From assembly GCF_018882055.1 (NCBI RefSeq), contig NZ_JACVPF010000002.1, positions 248,001 to 312,000 of the forward strand: a stretch of DNA of 64,000 nucleotides. Direction: 5' to 3'. This DNA is from Polynucleobacter sp. es-MAR-4. GTDB lineage: Bacteria > Pseudomonadota > Gammaproteobacteria > Burkholderiales > Burkholderiaceae. This document shows positions 8,280-16,943 of this stretch, piece after piece. Below the pieces are notes generated by a model. The model did no database searches and was not told the origin of the DNA. It was given only the letters and a program-made list of their open reading frames with translations. The position numbers and the translations under genes were made by a program. Every line of letters begins with the position of its first letter. Positions within the stretch are counted from its first letter, which is position 1.

Positions 8280-9374
8280 TCATAAATCGAGCGCCCACTG
8301 AATGTGCTCAGCTACCAGGGTATCAGCCTTAGGTAAAGCGCTTATCAAACCCTCTCGAAGCAAACCTTTGTCTACCTCAGGCACACCACTATCGGTCAAG
8401 GCATTCCCCATCGCTACCGCCAAGTTTCTTCGCCAGCGAGAGTAGCCAATACGGCGAATAGCGCTACCCTCGTGACGCCTCTCAAACTCATCCTCAGTCC
8501 AAGACCAGAGCTGCAAGAGGCTGGCCCTACCCAAACCATGACGCTCTGCAAAATCTGGCAAGGCTGTACGTTTTGCGAACTTATTCCACGGACAGATGAG
8601 CTGGCAGTCATCGCATCCATAAACGCGATTACCCATTGCCTTTCGAAACTCCACTGGAATAGCATCTGGATTTTCAATCGTCAAATAAGAAATGCAGCGT
8701 CGAGCATCCAATTGGTAAGGCGCTGTAATTGCCTGCGTTGGACATACCTCGATACAAGACTGGCAGCTTCCACAATGTGATTCTTCTTCTTGGTCAACTG
8801 GTAACGGAACATCTACCAAGATTTCACCCAAAAAGAATGTGGATCCAGATTCACGATTGAGCAACAGAGTGTGCTTTCCTCGCCAACCTAAGCCTGCCTT
8901 ACGGGCTAACTCCACTTCCATTAATGGTGCTGAGTCCGTAAATACGCGATAGCCAAATGAACCAATTTTCTTTTCAATCATTTGCGCAAACTCTTGCAAA
9001 CGATTGCGCATGACCTTGTGATAGTCGCGTCCCCGCGCATACATTGACACCACCGCTTGAGTTGGCTCCGATAAGCGCTGCCACTCTTGATCAAAATGAA
9101 CCTCGGGAGATAAGTAGTTCATAGTGACGCAAATTACCCTAACGGTTCCCGGAACTAATAAGCCTGGATCTGAACGTAATTGAGCATGCCTAGCCATATA
9201 TTCCATTTGGCCGTGCTTACCCTCTGCCAGCCACTGATTGAGACGCTCACTTGCATCGCCCAGATGGGTATCGGTAATACGTAAACCATCAAAACCCAAT
9301 TGACGTGACTGCTCATCCAGCCATTCGCGCAGATTGGCCTGGTCAAAAGAGCTCAGTGTCGGGGAAGAAGTCAT
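8280..9374 (-). CDS. queG: epoxyqueuosine reductase QueG
   Basis: Cobalamin- and Fe-S-dependent enzyme for the last step of queuosine tRNA modification, reducing epoxyqueuosine to queuosine. The 364-residue length is typical. Two ferredoxin-like clusters are clear: CGSCQSCIEVCP and CDDCQLICPWNKFA. The N-terminal region (MNYLSPE, YARGRDYHKVMRNRL) matches the QueG catalytic domain. It diverges from tsaE across only 43 bases, so the two promoters must be compact or overlapping. The queG/tsaE neighbourhood is common in betaproteobacteria. Confidence 0.94.
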   Translation of the reverse strand: MTSSPTLSSFDQANLREWLDEQSRQLGFDGLRITDTHLGDASERLNQWLAEGKHGQMEYMARHAQLRSDPGLLVPGTVRVICVTMNYLSPEVHFDQEWQRLSEPTQAVVSMYARGRDYHKVMRNRLQEFAQMIEKKIGSFGYRVFTDSAPLMEVELARKAGLGWRGKHTLLLNRESGSTFFLGEILVDVPLPVDQEEESHCGSCQSCIEVCPTQAITAPYQLDARRCISYLTIENPDAIPVEFRKAMGNRVYGCDDCQLICPWNKFAKRTALPDFAERHGLGRASLLQLWSWTEDEFERRHEGSAIRRIGYSRWRRNLAVAMGNALTDSGVPEVDKGLLREGLISALPKADTLVAEHIQWALDL

Positions 9375-9417
9375 GAGGAATACAGTATGGAGCTTAATAA
9401 TTGAATAAACTAGGCAA

Positions 9418-9954
9418 ATGGCTCAGAATTCATTTACTCAACATTGTAGGCAAGAAGCGGAAACAGCCGCTTTGGCGCAAAAGCTTGCCCTCAGTCTCAG
9501 CCATCTTTTTCAAACAAATCAAAGTGCTCACCTCAATATCTCCCTTGAGGGTGATCTGGGAGCCGGCAAGACCACCTTTGCCCGCCATCTAATACAAGCC
9601 CTGGGATACGAGGGTCGAGTTAAGAGTCCGACTTATACCTTGTGTGAGCCCTATCCCATTCAAATCAACAGTAGCAATCCATCTACTCCAAACCTTATAG
9701 CCCACCACTTCGACCTCTACCGCATGAGGGATCCACTAGAGTGGCAAGAGGCAGGCTTTGCAGAGCACTTTGATGAGCCTGGATTTTGCTTAGTGGAGTG
9801 GCCAGAAAAAGCCGAAGGCACCCTACCTGCTTTCGATATTGAAATTCGCCTCCTTGCTGACGATGTTGAGGACGCCAGAAACATTAGTCTTCACGCGAAC
9901 TCCAGCCGGGGAATGGTTGTCATAGAGAAAATGCATGGCACTAAAGATGAGTAA
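9418..9954 (+). CDS. tsaE: tRNA threonylcarbamoyladenosine biosynthesis ATPase TsaE
   Basis: ATPase needed with TsaB and TsaD for the t6A modification of ANN-decoding tRNAs. The 178-residue protein has the P-loop GDLGAGKTT (about residues 45-53), the switch region SPTYTLCEPY and the HHFDLYRM motif followed by LVEWPEK. The chosen ATG is preceded by an AGG. The gene ends inside the start of the amidase gene, a tsaE-amiC overlap seen in many proteobacteria, so the two are co-expressed. Confidence 0.93.
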   Translation: MAQNSFTQHCRQEAETAALAQKLALSLSHLFQTNQSAHLNISLEGDLGAGKTTFARHLIQALGYEGRVKSPTYTLCEPYPIQINSSNPSTPNLIAHHFDLYRMRDPLEWQEAGFAEHFDEPGFCLVEWPEKAEGTLPAFDIEIRLLADDVEDARNISLHANSSRGMVVIEKMHGTKDE

Positions 9955-11284
9955 GGCACCCATCAACTCCTATAGAAGAAAGCATCTGAAAACCTCAGCA
10001 AAGATGCTGGGCTTCATCCTATTCTTTAGTGAGGCAGAAATTGCTTGGGGTGCAAAGATTTTGGGTGTGCGCATTTGGCCTGCAGAAGATTACACACGTA
10101 TTACGCTCGAGTCAGATAAAGCATTGCCGATTACTCAGCAACTACTCACCAACCCCGATCGACTGGTAGTAGATGTCCAAGGAATGGAATTTAATTCCAC
10201 CCTGAAGGACTTGGTAGCCAAAGTCAAACCCAATGATCCTTATATTTCGCAAATTCGAGTAGGTCAATTTCAACCGGGAATGGTGCGCTTAGTTTTTGAT
10301 CTTAAGGAGCCTGTAAAGCCTCAACTCTTCACCCTGGATCCGATTGCGGAATACCAATACCGCATGGTGCTAGATCTCTATCCAACTACCCCACCCGATC
10401 CTTTAATGGAATTGGTTAAGAGCAGTGCTCGCAAAGAGAGTGCACTAGAAAAAAGCAATGAAGAAATCGATTTAATTGCGCAGTTTGCTAGTAAAAAAGA
10501 AAAAGAGGCTCCAAGGGCTCCTGTAGCTCAAGCCATACCAGATGTAAAGCAAGCTACAGCCCCAGCAAAACCCAGGCGCCTCATTACCATCGCAATCGAT
10601 GCAGGTCATGGCGGAGAAGATCCAGGCGCTATTGGCGCAATGGGCTCCAAAGAAAAGCACGTGGTTCTCTCAATTGCAAAGCGCTTGAATGACAAGATTG
10701 AGAACGACCCCTACATGCGCCCATTTTTGACTAGGGATGGCGACTACTTTGTACCACTTCACACGCGAGTGCAAAAAGCGCGCCGTGTGGAAGCCGATTT
10801 ATTTGTATCAATCCATGCGGATGCTTTTATCGAACCCAGAGCAAAAGGCGCTTCCGTTTTTGCCTTATCTCAAATGGGGGCCAGTAGCACCACCGCACGC
10901 TGGATGGCCAATAAAGAAAATGCTTCAGATCTCATCGGCGGCATCAATATCAAGACACAAGATAAGCAAGTAGCTAATTTATTGCTAGACATGTCGACCA
11001 CAGCGCAGATTAAAGACTCTCTACAAGTCGGCACATCGATCCTGAAGCAAATTAGTGGATTTGCACCTCTACATAAGGCAAAAGTTGAGCAAGCTAGCTT
11101 TGCCGTACTGAAAGCCCCTGATATCCCATCCATCCTGGTGGAGACCGCCTTTATCAGCAATCCCCAAGAAGAGGCGCGCCTCAATGACGACGCCTACCAA
11201 GACCGTATTGCGGAGGCGATTTTGAGGGGAATTAAGGACTATTTCTCCAAAAATCCACCAGTTGCCAGACGGGCCAATGCGTAG
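9935..11284 (+). CDS. amiC: N-acetylmuramoyl-L-alanine amidase AmiC-like
   Basis: Periplasmic zinc amidase that cuts septal peptidoglycan during daughter-cell separation. After an N-terminal signal with a twin-arginine (YRRKHLK), possibly a Tat signal as in E. coli AmiC, comes an AMIN domain (about 45-145), a linker rich in Lys, Glu and Pro, and an Amidase_3 domain (about 210-440). Zinc-ligand motifs are visible as DAGHGGEDPGA, SKEKHVVL and SIHADAF. The start at 9935 has an AGAGA sequence upstream; ATG 9947 is an alternative. It overlaps tsaE. The tRNA-Lys gene follows 86 bases downstream on the same strand. Confidence 0.92.
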   Translation: MALKMSKAPINSYRRKHLKTSAKMLGFILFFSEAEIAWGAKILGVRIWPAEDYTRITLESDKALPITQQLLTNPDRLVVDVQGMEFNSTLKDLVAKVKPNDPYISQIRVGQFQPGMVRLVFDLKEPVKPQLFTLDPIAEYQYRMVLDLYPTTPPDPLMELVKSSARKESALEKSNEEIDLIAQFASKKEKEAPRAPVAQAIPDVKQATAPAKPRRLITIAIDAGHGGEDPGAIGAMGSKEKHVVLSIAKRLNDKIENDPYMRPFLTRDGDYFVPLHTRVQKARRVEADLFVSIHADAFIEPRAKGASVFALSQMGASSTTARWMANKENASDLIGGINIKTQDKQVANLLLDMSTTAQIKDSLQVGTSILKQISGFAPLHKAKVEQASFAVLKAPDIPSILVETAFISNPQEEARLNDDAYQDRIAEAILRGIKDYFSKNPPVARRANA

Positions 11285-11352
11285 CGCTCTTGTAACTACA
11301 AGGCGTAGAGGGAAAACCCAGCAAACTAAGGGAAGTTAAATCAAGTTCTTGC

Positions 11353-11358
11353 TATAAT
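11353..11358 (+). promoter_or_regulatory. -10 element of the tRNA-Lys promoter
   Basis: A perfect TATAAT begins 18 bases upstream of the tRNA's first base, which suits a tRNA promoter. No convincing -35 hexamer is seen at the usual distance. Confidence 0.6.
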
Positions 11359-11370
11359 TTCTGTCTTACT

Positions 11371-11446
11371 GGGTCGGTAGCTCAGTCGGTAGAGCAGCGG
11401 ACTTTTAATCCGTTGGTCGCGAGTTCGAATCTCGCCCGACCCACCA
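11371..11446 (+). tRNA. tRNA-Lys (anticodon TTT)
   Basis: A complete 76-base cloverleaf with encoded CCA. The acceptor arm GGGTCGG pairs with CCGACCC, the D-loop AGTCGGTA and T-loop TTCGAAT are canonical, and the anticodon TTT is at 11404-11406 within CTTTTAA. Its 3' end recurs at three places over the next 13.4 kb, which marks it as the integration site for a stacked accessory region. Confidence 0.97.
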
Positions 11447-11590
11447 GTATCAAGAAACCCTCACTAGCGATAGTGGGGGTTTTGTCTTTGTAGGCTGGAG
11501 AAATGTGGTGACTGTTCGGAACAATGTGGAATTTTGTAGACGTTTCGAGTGGGGATGGTGGACGCTGGATGACCGTGAGCGTCTCGATAC
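11402..11590 (+). repeat. tRNA 3' end plus type-A flank (junction 1)
   Basis: The tRNA 3' part (11402-11448) is repeated exactly at 16607-16653. The flank beyond it, through the hairpin and up to about 11590, is repeated in diverged form at about 19240-19385, sharing for example GTCTTTGTAGGCTGG and GACGTTTCGAG. Together they define the left end of an inserted module. Confidence 0.75.
11457..11483 (+). terminator. terminator after tRNA-Lys (type A)
   Basis: A stem of about ten pairs (ACCCTCACTA with TAGTGGGGGT, loop GCGA) is followed by TTTG and lies ten bases after the CCA. A near-identical hairpin occurs at 19248-19276 behind the third tRNA fragment. Confidence 0.75.
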
Positions 11591-11665
11591 GCGACAGTTG
11601 GTCGGGCAAACCGACAAAAAACCACCCGAAGGTGGTCTTATTTATTGGGATTAGTGAAAAGATTC

Positions 11666-12790
11666 TTACTGCATCAATCTATTCGTTAAATCCCCATCAG
11701 AGTATGGAAGTCCATCTATCAACCAAGACATCTGCTTATTGCTAGCAAAGATCTTATTTAGATCCATTTGAATGTAGTTTGTTCGGTTCAGATAGTTGGC
11801 AATTTTTAACTTGTTATTAGTCAAATCTTTAATAGTCACCCACTGGGTATTATCAGAAACTGTTGCTTTACCTTCTGTAGAAATTGAAGTTCCAAGAGGC
11901 ACGTCGACATTATTGAGAACATGGCCAATCAATTGATTTGCCTCTTGACCAGTCTTTACTTGTCCAGCCATTTGTAACAAGTAAGAAGCGCGAATAAATC
12001 GACCCGGCGTTGTGTAGTCCCCGGGCATACCAATCATTCCAGCACCCTCTGAGCCAAGCTCGTTAATACTTTTACCCTTAATAGTTAACGGCTTTGGGGC
12101 AGTTCCTGAAAGCGCTAAATAATTTCGCGCATTATTAAGATGCCAATCATAAGTTGGTGCATTGGTAAGAGTGTTGGAAATATTGTCGTAAATAACCATT
12201 TCACCTTTCACAAACTCAATCACAATACTAGATCCACTGCGATCAGTGAATACAAAATGAAGCCACGGTGCAGTTGGAATACCAGAGACTTCGCTAGGGT
12301 CAAACCATACTTTGTATTTTGGTAATTCTTGCTTTAACTCCTTTACCGTGGAAAACATGCCTAAAGTAAAGGCTCCTAAATTCACAATAGAAACATAATT
12401 TTTATCTTGGGGTGTTACCGACTGATATTGAGTAAAGCCGGGCAAGAAGTTTCCACTCATTCCCAAGCCGGCGCTATTTTGCCCCTCTAGAAATGCATTT
12501 CCCCCTTTGAGGATTGCAGGGCTCACGCCAATAAAAGCATATTTACTAGATAACTGTTCAGAAGGCAGATTCATTTTTGCTGGCGCGCTCAATAAGACTG
12601 GAGTTCCCTTCGGCATGGCCATCAATGTCCACTTCATATCGAAGGCCCAGTCCATATTTCTTCCAGCTACAACCGTGCCATCCTTAGCAATAGTATTAAC
12701 TGCAGTACAGGCTATTCCGGCTTGCACAAATGAAATGAGTGAGAGGCTAACAATACAACGCGCTGCAAATGACATTGAATGAGAAAACAT
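11666..12790 (-). CDS. exported linear amide C-N hydrolase (choloylglycine hydrolase family)
   Basis: An Ntn-hydrolase of the choloylglycine hydrolase/penicillin V acylase family, which cuts non-peptide amide bonds such as bile-salt, penicillin V or N-acyl-homoserine-lactone amides. The 374-residue precursor has a signal peptide ending just before Cys28 (IACTAV). The family nucleophile is a new N-terminal Cys, so signal cleavage would expose the catalytic residue. GRNMDWAFD supplies the conserved Arg/Asp region, and further family motifs include the NALTNAPTYDWH-like stretch. A paralogue lies at 16944-18089. Its neighbours are two exported amidohydrolases on the same strand. The natural substrate is unknown. 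Confidence 0.85.
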   Translation of the reverse strand: MFSHSMSFAARCIVSLSLISFVQAGIACTAVNTIAKDGTVVAGRNMDWAFDMKWTLMAMPKGTPVLLSAPAKMNLPSEQLSSKYAFIGVSPAILKGGNAFLEGQNSAGLGMSGNFLPGFTQYQSVTPQDKNYVSIVNLGAFTLGMFSTVKELKQELPKYKVWFDPSEVSGIPTAPWLHFVFTDRSGSSIVIEFVKGEMVIYDNISNTLTNAPTYDWHLNNARNYLALSGTAPKPLTIKGKSINELGSEGAGMIGMPGDYTTPGRFIRASYLLQMAGQVKTGQEANQLIGHVLNNVDVPLGTSISTEGKATVSDNTQWVTIKDLTNNKLKIANYLNRTNYIQMDLNKIFASNKQMSWLIDGLPYSDGDLTNRLMQ

Positions 12791-12844
12791 AAAATCCTTT
12801 GAAATTAATATTTACTAACTTAAAGAATAGCACCTCCAACAGAG

Positions 12845-12873
12845 AAAACCCCCACCTTTTCTGATGAGGGTTT
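12845..12873 (-). terminator. terminator after the amidohydrolase gene
   Basis: On the minus strand AAACCCTCA pairs with TGGGGGTTT and is followed by a T-rich stretch, 43 bases past the stop of the 12916-14958 gene. The arm sequences resemble those of the type-A tRNA terminator. Confidence 0.6.
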
Positions 12874-12915
12874 GCTTTTCTAACGCCATAACGTGACTTA
12901 CATCGCGATTGAGTA

Positions 12916-14958
12916 CTATTTCCAATCAGGCGTGCGCGTCTCACTAGTTAAAGTTGGGCGACCGCCTAAAATTGTCGCTACTACGCCAATGTCTTTGATT
13001 TTCATCGGACGCACATCTTGTGGATCCTCCTCAAGAACTACAAAGTCAGCCAACTTTCCGGTCTCAATGCTTCCTAGTCTATCGTTTAAGCCCAAAGCAT
13101 AGGCTGCATCAATCGTCACCATCTTCATTGCCTTATTAACGTCCCTCACTCGCTCATAAGGAGCATGAACCTTCCCAGAGAGGTTGCCTACTCGATTGAC
13201 TGCAATCCACACCTCTAGTAAGGGAGATGGAACGCCAACCGGGGTATCAGAGTGCAATGCCACCACAACATCTTGATCTATTAACGAGGCCATGCGGGCC
13301 GCCAAGGAGGCTCGATCCGTACCAATCTGATTGGCATTAATATCCGCACGATCGCTAACAAAATATGGGTTGGTACTGACCAATGCACCTAGCGCCTTGA
13401 CTTGCCTGCCTTGTGCCGTACTTGAAATTCCAAAGTGTTCTAAGGTAAAGCGGTGATCAAAACGGGGATGCTCTGCTTGCAATATCTCTAAAGCATCTAA
13501 AGTAACTTGATTACCTCCGCTTCCATTTGAATGAACATGTATCTGAAATCCTGTATTCCACCAAGGTCGCATTGCCTTAAGGAAATCCTGTTTATTGTTA
13601 AACATGAAGAGGCCTTTATATAAATCTGGATTTATATATCCAGGCCACTCTAACTGCATTCCAAGACTAGTAAATGCATCATCTGCAAAAAACTTTACGC
13701 CATTAAAGATGATTTGGTCATTACCACTTTGTCTTAAGGCTACTGCCTGATCAATGGCTTTATTGCCATATAAGCCCATGAAAGTAATGCCATCAGCCAC
13801 ATGCACAATTCGTGCCTTCGAATCTGGCTGACCAAAAACCTGTTTGACTAGCGCATCTTCCAAGGCGAGATTAACGCCGCCATAAAACTGGTCACCCGTT
13901 GTAGTGATTCCAGCTTGCTGCATCAAGGCGCTGATATATCGCAAACTATATAAACCTTGTGTTGGATTAAGAATTTCAGAGAGAGGCTTTAGCATGATGA
14001 GTTTTGCAGCCTCGGCACCCAGGAATTGACCATTAGAAGAGCCGTCTGGATTACGCCCTGCCCCTACCGTCTTGGCAAGTTGCTCATTCGTTACACCATA
14101 TTTCTTAATGGCAGCTGTATTAGCAAAAATGAAATGCTCAGAAGCGTCCCACAGTATTAAGGGGTTTGTCGGAGAAATCTTATCTAAATCAACATTAGTT
14201 GGCTTTTTCTTACCCATCGCTACCGAGTCATAGCCCCATGTAAGAATCGTTTGATCCGGGGATTTAGCTGCCGCAACATATTCTTTAAGCTTAGCAATCA
14301 TCTCCTCGGGATTTTTGACTCCCGGAAAATCCGGTCCATAAGGATTGCGGAGTGAATAGTAGGTTAAGGGAGGCAAGCTAATGGCCACCCCACCCATGAC
14401 TGGATGTCCATGGGCTTCAATAAAACCTGGATAAATTACTTTATTGGCAAAACTGTTATTTATTTCATATGGGTGGTTATCCAACCAAGGCTTCAAATCA
14501 TCTAAGGTCCCAACCGATAAAATACGTCCATCGCGAACCGCAACTGCTGTAGCAGTTGGCCACCCCGGATCCATCGTGACAATTTTCTTCGCTGTAAAGA
14601 CGGTAATTTTTCCATCTACATTACCAGCAGCAGGAATTGGCGAATAAGGAATTTTTGGTAATACATTGGCCCTAAAAATAGGCCCGTCTTTATCACCACC
14701 CTTTTGAAATTTCGCAATATTTGGAAACTGCCCGCCATAAGGCTTGTCAATTAATTGATTATCTTGTTTGTATACAGTTAATGCCTCCCTAAATAGCGGC
14801 GCCAATTCTGTTACGCAATAAGTGCCCCATGTCTCAGGGGCTCCTGTAGGTGTTTGCTGATTTGGCGCACCAATTCGAGGGCGGTGACCGTCGTGTGCAT
14901 AAGCGTAAATGCTTGCAACTGCAAATAACAAACCATATATATACTGATTAACTTTCAT
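12916..14958 (-). CDS. exported amidohydrolase, YtcJ-like (Amidohydro_3)
   Basis: Metal-dependent hydrolase of the amidohydrolase superfamily, 680 residues, longer than the usual 540-560 because of an N-terminal region of about 120 residues before the barrel. A signal peptide is visible (MKVNQYIYGLLFAVASIYAYA). The metal-binding HxH occurs in FIEAHGHPVMGG, later ligands in HVHSNGSGG and LEHFG, and the terminal Asp in LHSDTPVG. The C-terminal ALGLNDRLGSIETGKLADFVVL segment is the usual composite beta-sandwich closure. YtcJ-like enzymes hydrolyse N-acyl or formyl amides. Substrate here is unknown; export beside an amide hydrolase suggests extracytoplasmic amide breakdown. Confidence 0.83.
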   Translation of the reverse strand: MKVNQYIYGLLFAVASIYAYAHDGHRPRIGAPNQQTPTGAPETWGTYCVTELAPLFREALTVYKQDNQLIDKPYGGQFPNIAKFQKGGDKDGPIFRANVLPKIPYSPIPAAGNVDGKITVFTAKKIVTMDPGWPTATAVAVRDGRILSVGTLDDLKPWLDNHPYEINNSFANKVIYPGFIEAHGHPVMGGVAISLPPLTYYSLRNPYGPDFPGVKNPEEMIAKLKEYVAAAKSPDQTILTWGYDSVAMGKKKPTNVDLDKISPTNPLILWDASEHFIFANTAAIKKYGVTNEQLAKTVGAGRNPDGSSNGQFLGAEAAKLIMLKPLSEILNPTQGLYSLRYISALMQQAGITTTGDQFYGGVNLALEDALVKQVFGQPDSKARIVHVADGITFMGLYGNKAIDQAVALRQSGNDQIIFNGVKFFADDAFTSLGMQLEWPGYINPDLYKGLFMFNNKQDFLKAMRPWWNTGFQIHVHSNGSGGNQVTLDALEILQAEHPRFDHRFTLEHFGISSTAQGRQVKALGALVSTNPYFVSDRADINANQIGTDRASLAARMASLIDQDVVVALHSDTPVGVPSPLLEVWIAVNRVGNLSGKVHAPYERVRDVNKAMKMVTIDAAYALGLNDRLGSIETGKLADFVVLEEDPQDVRPMKIKDIGVVATILGGRPTLTSETRTPDWK

Positions 14959-15057
14959 AGAGCCCCTGTATCACCATAATTGAATTATAAGCAGCGAAAA
15001 CGCCGTCATTCCAATACTTCAATGAGAAATTTTGTTAACGCCAATGCTCTGTAGATA

Positions 15058-15080
15058 GAAAAAACCCGCCGAAGCGGGTC
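15058..15080 (-). terminator. terminator after the 15105-16448 gene
   Basis: ACCCGC pairs with GCGGGT around a short loop, followed on the minus strand by a run of six T, 25 bases after the gene's stop. Confidence 0.75.
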
Positions 15081-15104
15081 AATGAATTGGCATTCCCGTG
15101 AATA

Positions 15105-16448
15105 TCAGAGAGTGTTTTTGTAGATTGTTCCGTCTTTCATAATGACTCGGAAATTCTTATTGGGATCGACGATGATGTCTAAGTTTTGCGTAGGATCGCC
15201 GTCAACCAATAATAAGTCAGCATAAGCACCCTCTTGAACTACCCCTAGTTTTCCAGGATAGGGATTACGGATACCAGACATTGCCATCAATTGTGCGTTG
15301 TCATGAGTAGCCATTTTTAACGCTCTAGCCGGTGACATCCATTTTTTCAACTTAGCTAACTGTTTATTTTGCTCAACACCATAGGTTTCGAAGAAAAAAT
15401 CAGAGCCCCACGCCATTTTGACGTTGTATTTGATTGCCCATTTAAAAACATCGCTTTCACCCATAACAACCTGATGTTCTTTATGACGCTGAAGTGGTGA
15501 GTATGTATTATCGAACTCCTCAAATACTTGGGTACTAAGCCATACATCTTTATTTTTTAAATACTTTACTGTTGCTTCATCGAGCAGCTGTCCGTGTTCA
15601 ATAGACTTGACCCCAGCATCCACAGAGCGACGAACTGATTTTGTGTTGTATGCATGGGTTGAAACATAAGTACCAAGATCAGTAGCCGCCTCTACTGCAG
15701 CCTTAATTTCATCGGCCGTATATTCTTGCACTGTTACAGGATCACTTGGTGAAGCAACACCGCCTCCCGTTGCTAATTTAATTTGCGAGGCGCCATTGCG
15801 AATATTGAAACGAACTGCGGTTAGGACTTGATCACGGCCATCAGCTAAAGTGGAAATTCGGTATACCTCTCCTATGGAAAGTGGGCCACCAAAACTTCTT
15901 GGCAGAGCCTCAGGTGCACTATAGTCCCCATGACCCGATGTTTGGGTAATCATGGTGCCGCTTGGGTAAACACGTGGACCCGGTGCTTTAGCAGCATCAA
16001 ATTCACTTTTAAATTTAAACATTGGTCCACCCATATCTCTTACAGTGGTAAATCCAGACATGAGAGTAGCTTTTGAAGATTCATAAGCCTTTTGATCAAG
16101 CAACGCTGGTGTAGTGGCTGGATCAAAAAGCAGGCTTTGAGCCACACCGAGATACAAGTGAGCATGAGCATCTATAAGACCAGGCATTAAAGTACGACCA
16201 TCACCAGCAATACGGGTGGCAACTATGCCCTGCGGAATTTCAATTGGCTTGCTGGATATAGTTTTAATGGTATTGCCAATAACCAGAACATTGGTTGGTT
16301 GAGTTAACTTATTGGCAGTGCCGTCAAATACTCGAACATTTTCATAGAGAGTTGCTGTCTGGGGAGCTGTTTGAAGATTGGTTTGAGCGAAACCCAAATT
16401 TGCATAAAGGGTGGCACAAACCGCGAGTAACTTAATTGAGGGATTCAT
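15105..16448 (-). CDS. exported amidohydrolase, imidazolonepropionase-like
   Basis: A 447-residue amidohydrolase-superfamily enzyme with a clean signal peptide (cleavage near LGFAQ). The metal site begins with GLIDAHAHLYLG. Further ligands are in STHAYN and SIEHGQLL, the terminal Asp is in AWGSDFFF, and the fold closes with GKLGVVQEGAYADLLLVDGDP. Relatives act on peptides, carbamates or cyclic amides such as Xaa-Arg dipeptides, and many are periplasmic. It shares strand and export with the 12916-14958 amidohydrolase, but each has its own terminator, so they may be separate transcription units. Confidence 0.84.
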   Translation of the reverse strand: MNPSIKLLAVCATLYANLGFAQTNLQTAPQTATLYENVRVFDGTANKLTQPTNVLVIGNTIKTISSKPIEIPQGIVATRIAGDGRTLMPGLIDAHAHLYLGVAQSLLFDPATTPALLDQKAYESSKATLMSGFTTVRDMGGPMFKFKSEFDAAKAPGPRVYPSGTMITQTSGHGDYSAPEALPRSFGGPLSIGEVYRISTLADGRDQVLTAVRFNIRNGASQIKLATGGGVASPSDPVTVQEYTADEIKAAVEAATDLGTYVSTHAYNTKSVRRSVDAGVKSIEHGQLLDEATVKYLKNKDVWLSTQVFEEFDNTYSPLQRHKEHQVVMGESDVFKWAIKYNVKMAWGSDFFFETYGVEQNKQLAKLKKWMSPARALKMATHDNAQLMAMSGIRNPYPGKLGVVQEGAYADLLLVDGDPTQNLDIIVDPNKNFRVIMKDGTIYKNTL

Positions 16449-16606
16449 AATTTAGCTATAAATTTAATGGTGCGTAATAATATCTTCAAATGTACACAAT
16501 AAATTTATGATAATAAATACATGGATTAAACGGATGACCAATCGCACAGTCATTTTTTAGCTTTATAGGCTATTGATTTATATAGGGTTTTGAAGACCCG
16601 CAACTT

Positions 16607-16653
16607 CTTTTAATCCGTTGGTCGCGAGTTCGAATCTCGCCCGACCCACCAGT
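16607..16653 (+). repeat. tRNA-Lys 3'-end direct repeat (junction 2)
   Basis: Forty-seven bases identical to tRNA-Lys positions 11402-11448, from the anticodon loop to two bases beyond CCA. The 5' half of the tRNA is missing and unrelated sequence precedes it. It marks an attachment-site-like boundary between modules 1 and 2. Confidence 0.9.
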
Positions 16654-16658
16654 TATAC

Positions 16659-16684
16659 AAAAGCCACCTTGGGGTGGCTTTTTC
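16659..16684 (+). terminator. type-B terminator behind tRNA fragment 2
   Basis: AAAGCCACC pairs with GGTGGCTTT around a TTGG loop and is followed by TTTCTTTT. The same hairpin with a TCGG loop follows the last tRNA fragment at 24784-24808, but the intact tRNA is followed by the type-A hairpin. Confidence 0.8.
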
Positions 16685-16943
16685 TTTTACCGGAATCAAT
16701 ATCGCGCCTGATCGACGCTATGGTCAATCTACTGGACCGTAATGGGTGGGGGTGCACGTTATAGATTCATAAGCAACCTTGTATTGCTTATAGAATAAAA
16801 AATCATCTTTTGAGCCTTTATTTGATTATTATTGGCTAAAGCCTTCCCAAAGAATCAACTTTTGCCTTGCCTGTACGCAATTGAAAAGTCTAAGTTTCAG
16901 CTCTATTACTAAAACCCAAAATGATCCAGAAAGAAAATTTTTC

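Noticed and set aside
11382..11609. Minus-strand ORF overlapping the tRNA-Lys gene, and its look-alike at 19187-19393
   Set aside because: Both are read from the antisense of the tRNA 3' end and type-A hairpin. They share peptide similarity only because the DNA is a repeat, so they are artefacts of the junction sequences.
16881..16943. Upstream TTG start for the second amide hydrolase
   Set aside because: It would put 21 charged residues before the signal peptide; GTG at 16944 has a ribosome-binding-like AGAAAG and gives a normal signal.
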